From assembly GCA_031551595.1 (NCBI GenBank), contig JAVBNK010000089.1:1-8644 (forward strand): DNA of 8,644 bases, in the 5' to 3' direction. Below the pieces are notes generated by a model, which was not told the origin of the DNA, did no database searches, and worked only from the letters and a program-made list of their open reading frames with translations. This DNA comes from JAVBOW01 sp031551595. GTDB taxonomy: Bacteria; Bacteroidota; Bacteroidia; Bacteroidales; Rikenellaceae. The position numbers and the translations under genes were made by a program. Shown one piece after another: positions 6,022 through 8,644 of this stretch. Numbering within the stretch: the stretch's first letter is position 1; the number at the start of each line of letters is the position of its first letter.

Positions 6022-7434
6022 ATGACAATTATGTCCAACGACGCCCTTTCCCTACCCCTTTTCCGCACCATCGGCCGGCTGGCCGATGCGCAGGGCGTGC
6101 GCGCGCTGGTCGTCGGGGGGTATGTGCGCGATTATTACCTCCACCGCCCCTGCACCGACATCGACGTGGTGGTCACCGGAAGCGGCATCGCCCTGGCCGA
6201 GGCCCTCGGGCGCGAACTCCACACGAACGTGAGCGTATTCAGGAATTTCGGCACCGCCATGTTGCGTGCCGGAGGGTACGAGGTGGAATTCGTGGGCGCG
6301 CGCAAGGAATCCTACCGCGCCGACTCGCGCAAACCGATCGTCGAACAGGGCACCATCGAGGACGACCAATGCCGCCGCGACTTCACGATCAACGCCATGG
6401 CCTGGTCGCTCAACGCGGTTGATTTCGGCACGCTCGTCGACCCGTTCGACGGCACGGGCGACCTGGAACGTTGCATCATCCGCACCCCGTGCGACCCCGA
6501 CGTAACGTTTTCTGACGATCCGTTGCGCATGATCCGCGCCGTGCGGTTCGCCGCGCAACTCGGTTTCGACATTGCCCCGGACACCTTCGACGCCATCACC
6601 CGCAACCGCGAACGCATCGGCATCGTGTCGAAAGAACGCATCGCCACCGAACTCAACAAGATCATGCTTTCGCCCGTGCCTTCGATCGGGTGGGAACTGT
6701 TGGATATGACCGGCCTTTTGCCCCTCGTTTGCCCCGCGCTGGCACGCCTCAAAGGTGTGGAACGCCGCGGCAAACATGCCCATAAGGATAATTTCGTCCA
6801 TACGCTCAAAGTGCTGGACAACGTCGCCCGCCGCAGCGACGACCTGTGGCTGCGCTGGGCCGCCCTGCTGCACGACATCGCCAAACCCGACACGAAAGCC
6901 TACCATCCGGTCGGCGGGTGGAGTTTCCACGGCCACGAAGTGTCGGGCTCGAAGATGGTGCCCGCGATTTTCCGGTCGCTCAAGCTGCCGCTCGATGCAA
7001 AGATGAAATTCGTGCAGAAGATGGTCTTCCTCCACCTGCGCCCCATCATCCTCTCGGAGGACGAGGTGACCGACTCGGCCGTGCGACGGCTGATGTTCGA
7101 GGCCGGCGACGACATCGAATCGCTGATGGTGCTCTGCGAGGCCGACATCACCTCGGGCATCGACGCCAAAGTGCAGCGCTACCTGCGGAATTTCGAACTC
7201 GTGCGCCGCAAGATGGCCGAGATCGAAGAAAAAGACCGCATCCGCAACTTCCAGCCCCCGGTCACGGGCGAGTTGATCATGCAAACCTACGGGATTCCCC
7301 CCAGCCGCGTAGTGGGCGAGATCAAAGAGGCGATCAAAGACGCCGTCCTAGACGGCCGGATTCCTAACGACTACGGCGCCGCCTACGCCCTCATGGAGCA
7401 TCTGGCCGAACAACACGGCCTGTCGAAAAAATAA
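6022..7434 (+). CDS. cca: CCA-adding tRNA nucleotidyltransferase with HD domain
   Basis: This 470-residue class II nucleotidyltransferase is expected to add or repair the 3'-terminal CCA of tRNAs in the cytosol. The N-terminal head has VVGGYVRD (30-37), the metal-binding D-x-D at Asp46-Ile47-Asp48, and RRDFTINAMAW (118-128). The neck carries DDPLRMIRAVRFAAQLGF (165-182) and ERIATELNKIM (205-215), which recognise the incoming nucleotide and tRNA. A C-terminal HD-superfamily domain (about 255-375) shows His260, the LLHDIAKP doublet (283-290) and a His-rich SFHGHEVSG (301-309). In characterised relatives the HD domain can give phosphohydrolase activity. The length is what I expect for Bacteroidota. 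ATG at 6022 was taken; another in-frame ATG nine bases later (6031) is equally possible. A strictly A-adding poly(A) polymerase is an alternative within the superfamily. Confidence 0.93.
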   Translation: MTIMSNDALSLPLFRTIGRLADAQGVRALVVGGYVRDYYLHRPCTDIDVVVTGSGIALAEALGRELHTNVSVFRNFGTAMLRAGGYEVEFVGARKESYRADSRKPIVEQGTIEDDQCRRDFTINAMAWSLNAVDFGTLVDPFDGTGDLERCIIRTPCDPDVTFSDDPLRMIRAVRFAAQLGFDIAPDTFDAITRNRERIGIVSKERIATELNKIMLSPVPSIGWELLDMTGLLPLVCPALARLKGVERRGKHAHKDNFVHTLKVLDNVARRSDDLWLRWAALLHDIAKPDTKAYHPVGGWSFHGHEVSGSKMVPAIFRSLKLPLDAKMKFVQKMVFLHLRPIILSEDEVTDSAVRRLMFEAGDDIESLMVLCEADITSGIDAKVQRYLRNFELVRRKMAEIEEKDRIRNFQPPVTGELIMQTYGIPPSRVVGEIKEAIKDAVLDGRIPNDYGAAYALMEHLAEQHGLSKK

Positions 7435-7443
7435 GGTAGGAAT
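7435..7443. other. 9-base convergent junction between cca and the DUF4837 gene
   Basis: The two stop codons are separated by only 9 bases, and neither side shows a GC-rich hairpin followed by a T-run. The only local dyad, ggaat/attcc at 7439-7450 with a 2-base gap, is too tight and too A/T-rich to be a convincing terminator. Transcripts of the two genes therefore probably overlap at their 3' ends, or terminate by another mechanism. Confidence 0.5.
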
Positions 7444-8451
7444 TTATTCCCCCGCCGGGAACGTGACCGAGAATACGAGGTCTTCGAGTTGACGGAAGAT
7501 GTTGCGTTTGGGATGTTTGGGCGAAAACACGAAGCAGTCGACGGTGACGATGCGCCCGGTGGCGCGGTCGAGGGTCGAATAGCTGAAGAACGGGCCGCCC
7601 ATGAAGTCGTTATGCACGTTCCAGAAGCCGCTCATCTTGGCCCAATGGCGGCCGCCAATGCTCACATAGCGCACATAAGGGTTCACGTCGGGCATCGAAT
7701 CGTTGACCACCGTGGCCATGTAGGAGCCTTTCGAAGGACCGGGAATGCGTTTGGCGAATTCGTTGCGCCGGGCGATGAGGCGGTCCGGTTCGAAATCTTC
7801 CTTGCCTTCGTACGGATAGCTGTAAATGAAAATACCCTGGGTGCTGATCGGGCGCTCGTGGCTGAAATAGATGAAGTCGGGCTGCTTGCCGCGCAAGCCG
7901 AATCCCTGCGGGATGTCGATGTGCATTCCGCCGAAGCGCTCCCCTACCATCTCGGAGAGCGTTTTCTGGTTGTGGCGGCGGTTGGCGGCCAGGGCGCGGT
8001 CGCGTTCGGCGAGTTCCAGCACCTGGACCAGCTCGGTGCGGTGGTCGCTCACATAGGCGGTGATGTCGGCCAGGGTCGGGCCCGTGACCGAAAGCACCAT
8101 CTGCGGGGCGGCGTAGAGGTCGTAATGCGCCGTGACGGTGGTACGGTCGAATTCGGCCCCGTTTTTGATGATCAGGATGTTGCGGTGTCGTGCGATGAGG
8201 TTGGTAAATGCCGTGGGACGGATACGCAGCACCGAGAACTGGGGCTCGTACTGGTTGATCATCTCGACCGGTGCGCCGAGCACGGCACGGAGCGTATCGC
8301 CCAGGGCGCCTTGCCATTGGGCGTCGTCGGCCACGATGAACACCTCGTACGGGGAGCCGTTGGACGGCACCTTGCTCGATTTTCCGCCCTCGCCACCGCA
8401 CGCGGCCAGCGCCAATGCCGTGAGCACTAATATTATTCTCGGAAATTTCAT
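7444..8451 (-). CDS. DUF4837 family lipoprotein
   Basis: This 335-residue exported lipoprotein resembles DUF4837, a Bacteroidota family of unknown function. The N-terminus is a lipoprotein signal peptide, with lipobox Leu15-Ala16-Ala17-Cys18 followed by Gly-Gly-Glu-Gly-Gly. I see no acidic/lysine surface-export signal straight after the cysteine, so a periplasm-facing anchor is the simpler expectation. The mature part begins with a strand of the type EVFIVADD, then mixed alpha/beta sequence. It includes a charged helical stretch (about 145-172), a GMHIDIPQGFGL segment, and an aromatic-rich end (SGFWNVHNDFMGGPFFSYS). No catalytic motif is evident. The frame is open back to a TTG at 8475, but ATG at 8451 places the signal peptide at the start. 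It converges on cca with 9 bases between the stops and no clear terminator. Confidence 0.85.
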   Translation of the reverse strand: MKFPRIILVLTALALAACGGEGGKSSKVPSNGSPYEVFIVADDAQWQGALGDTLRAVLGAPVEMINQYEPQFSVLRIRPTAFTNLIARHRNILIIKNGAEFDRTTVTAHYDLYAAPQMVLSVTGPTLADITAYVSDHRTELVQVLELAERDRALAANRRHNQKTLSEMVGERFGGMHIDIPQGFGLRGKQPDFIYFSHERPISTQGIFIYSYPYEGKEDFEPDRLIARRNEFAKRIPGPSKGSYMATVVNDSMPDVNPYVRYVSIGGRHWAKMSGFWNVHNDFMGGPFFSYSTLDRATGRIVTVDCFVFSPKHPKRNIFRQLEDLVFSVTFPAGE

Positions 8452-8472
8452 AACGAAACAGGTGATTTTCAA

Positions 8473-8480
8473 CAAAAGTA
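8473..8480 (-). promoter_or_regulatory. Probable -7 promoter box of the DUF4837 lipoprotein gene
   Basis: On the minus strand these bases read TACTTTTG, a perfect TAnnTTTG match, 21 bases upstream of the chosen ATG at 8451. This implies a short leader of about 15 bases and supports ATG 8451 over the TTG at 8475, which would overlap the box. No good -33 TTTG is present at the expected spacing. Confidence 0.5.
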
Positions 8481-8521
8481 ATATTTTTCGCCCGGATTCC
8501 GCACCGATCGCATAAATAATC

Positions 8522-8529
8522 TACCTTTG
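8522..8529 (+). promoter_or_regulatory. Probable -7 promoter box of the rightmost gene
   Basis: The plus strand reads TACCTTTG, followed by CA, a perfect TAnnTTTG match. It ends 29 bases before the ATG at 8559, giving a leader of roughly 22 bases. It is back to back with the minus-strand box at 8473-8480, so the 107-base gap (8452-8558) is a compact divergent promoter region. No clear -33 TTTG is seen. Confidence 0.5.
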
Positions 8530-8558
8530 CACAGGACAACGACAAGACGACCCGCCCG

Positions 8559-8644
8559 ATGAAATTCACGCCCTGGAAAATCATACGCCGCTGGGCGCCC
8601 TCGCTGATCTGGAACATGGAGGGCGAACCCGACGTGTTCCTTAC
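8559..8644 (+). CDS. Probable polysaccharide deacetylase family protein (N-terminal fragment)
   Basis: ATG at 8559 opens a frame of 28 full codons that runs off the right edge. The visible peptide contains Trp-Ala-Pro-Ser-Leu-Ile-Trp-Asn-Met and ends Pro-Asp-Val-Phe-Leu, with Thr likely next. In Bacteroidota NodB-type deacetylases, a short N-terminal segment with an IW motif leads directly into a strand ending LTFDDGP, the metal-binding start of the catalytic domain. The fragment stops just where that motif would begin, so the assignment is by resemblance and cannot be confirmed here. A perfect TAnnTTTG box lies at the proper distance upstream, which supports this being a real start. No signal peptide is obvious in the visible part. 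Confidence 0.55.
   Translation, partial: MKFTPWKIIRRWAPSLIWNMEGEPDVFL

Noticed and set aside
5813..6028. 71-codon minus-strand and 62-codon plus-strand frames in the pdxJ-cca gap
   Set aside because: They have biased Arg/Ala/Pro composition and no promoter box or domain, and they overlap the strong inverted repeats. They are better explained as spurious frames in structured non-coding DNA.
6052..7284. 410-codon minus-strand frame opposite cca
   Set aside because: It is the in-register antisense shadow of cca, rich in His, Asp, Ala and Val, with no recognisable domain. The sense strand carries every expected nucleotidyltransferase motif.
7439..7450. Bidirectional terminator between cca and the DUF4837 gene
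   Set aside because: The dyad is ggaat/attcc with a 2-base gap. It is too short, A/T-rich and tightly looped to act as an intrinsic terminator.
7489..8430. 313-codon plus-strand frame opposite the DUF4837 gene
   Set aside because: It is an in-register antisense shadow. The minus strand has a clean lipoprotein signal peptide, a promoter box and a family-like sequence.

Overview
The window is an ordinary-looking stretch of core bacterial chromosome, probably from a GC-rich member of the Bacteroidota; an Alistipes-like Rikenellaceae is my best guess. Three things point there. First, the gene order isoprenyl transferase - BamA - tandem Skp/OmpH is typical of the phylum. Second, a Bacteroidota-specific lipoprotein family (DUF4837) is present. 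Third, four intergenic regions carry perfect TAnnTTTG boxes, the -7 element of the Bacteroidota primary sigma factor, while Shine-Dalgarno sequences are weak or absent. I see no transposase, integrase, CRISPR array, tRNA, rRNA or phage gene.

Layout. Bases 1-3908 (minus strand, read right to left) hold a cell-envelope operon: uppS (undecaprenyl diphosphate synthase), bamA (outer-membrane protein insertase), a skp/ompH-type periplasmic chaperone gene, and the first 23 codons of a second signal-peptide-bearing gene, probably a skp paralogue, that runs off the left edge. Upstream, nadK (3993-4871, minus) has its own promoter and is divergent from pdxJ (5057-5770, plus). Next comes a 251-base, GC-rich, highly structured gap, then a CCA-adding tRNA nucleotidyltransferase with an HD domain (6022-7434, plus). 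It converges, with only 9 bases between stops, on a DUF4837 lipoprotein gene (7444-8451, minus). That gene shares a 107-base divergent promoter region with a gene that starts at 8559 and runs off the right edge, tentatively a polysaccharide deacetylase.

How the genes fit together. UppS makes the undecaprenyl carrier used for peptidoglycan and surface glycans. BamA folds barrel proteins into the outer membrane, and Skp chaperones deliver those clients across the periplasm. The left half is therefore one envelope-biogenesis unit. NadK (NADP supply), PdxJ (vitamin B6 synthesis) and Cca (tRNA 3'-end maturation) are housekeeping functions with no obvious common pathway. DUF4837 is an uncharacterised exported lipoprotein.

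I did not find a convincing new multi-gene system. The parts not explained by known genes are non-coding: the structured 5776-5950 block between pdxJ and cca, and a pair of overlapping GC-rich dyads upstream of pdxJ.
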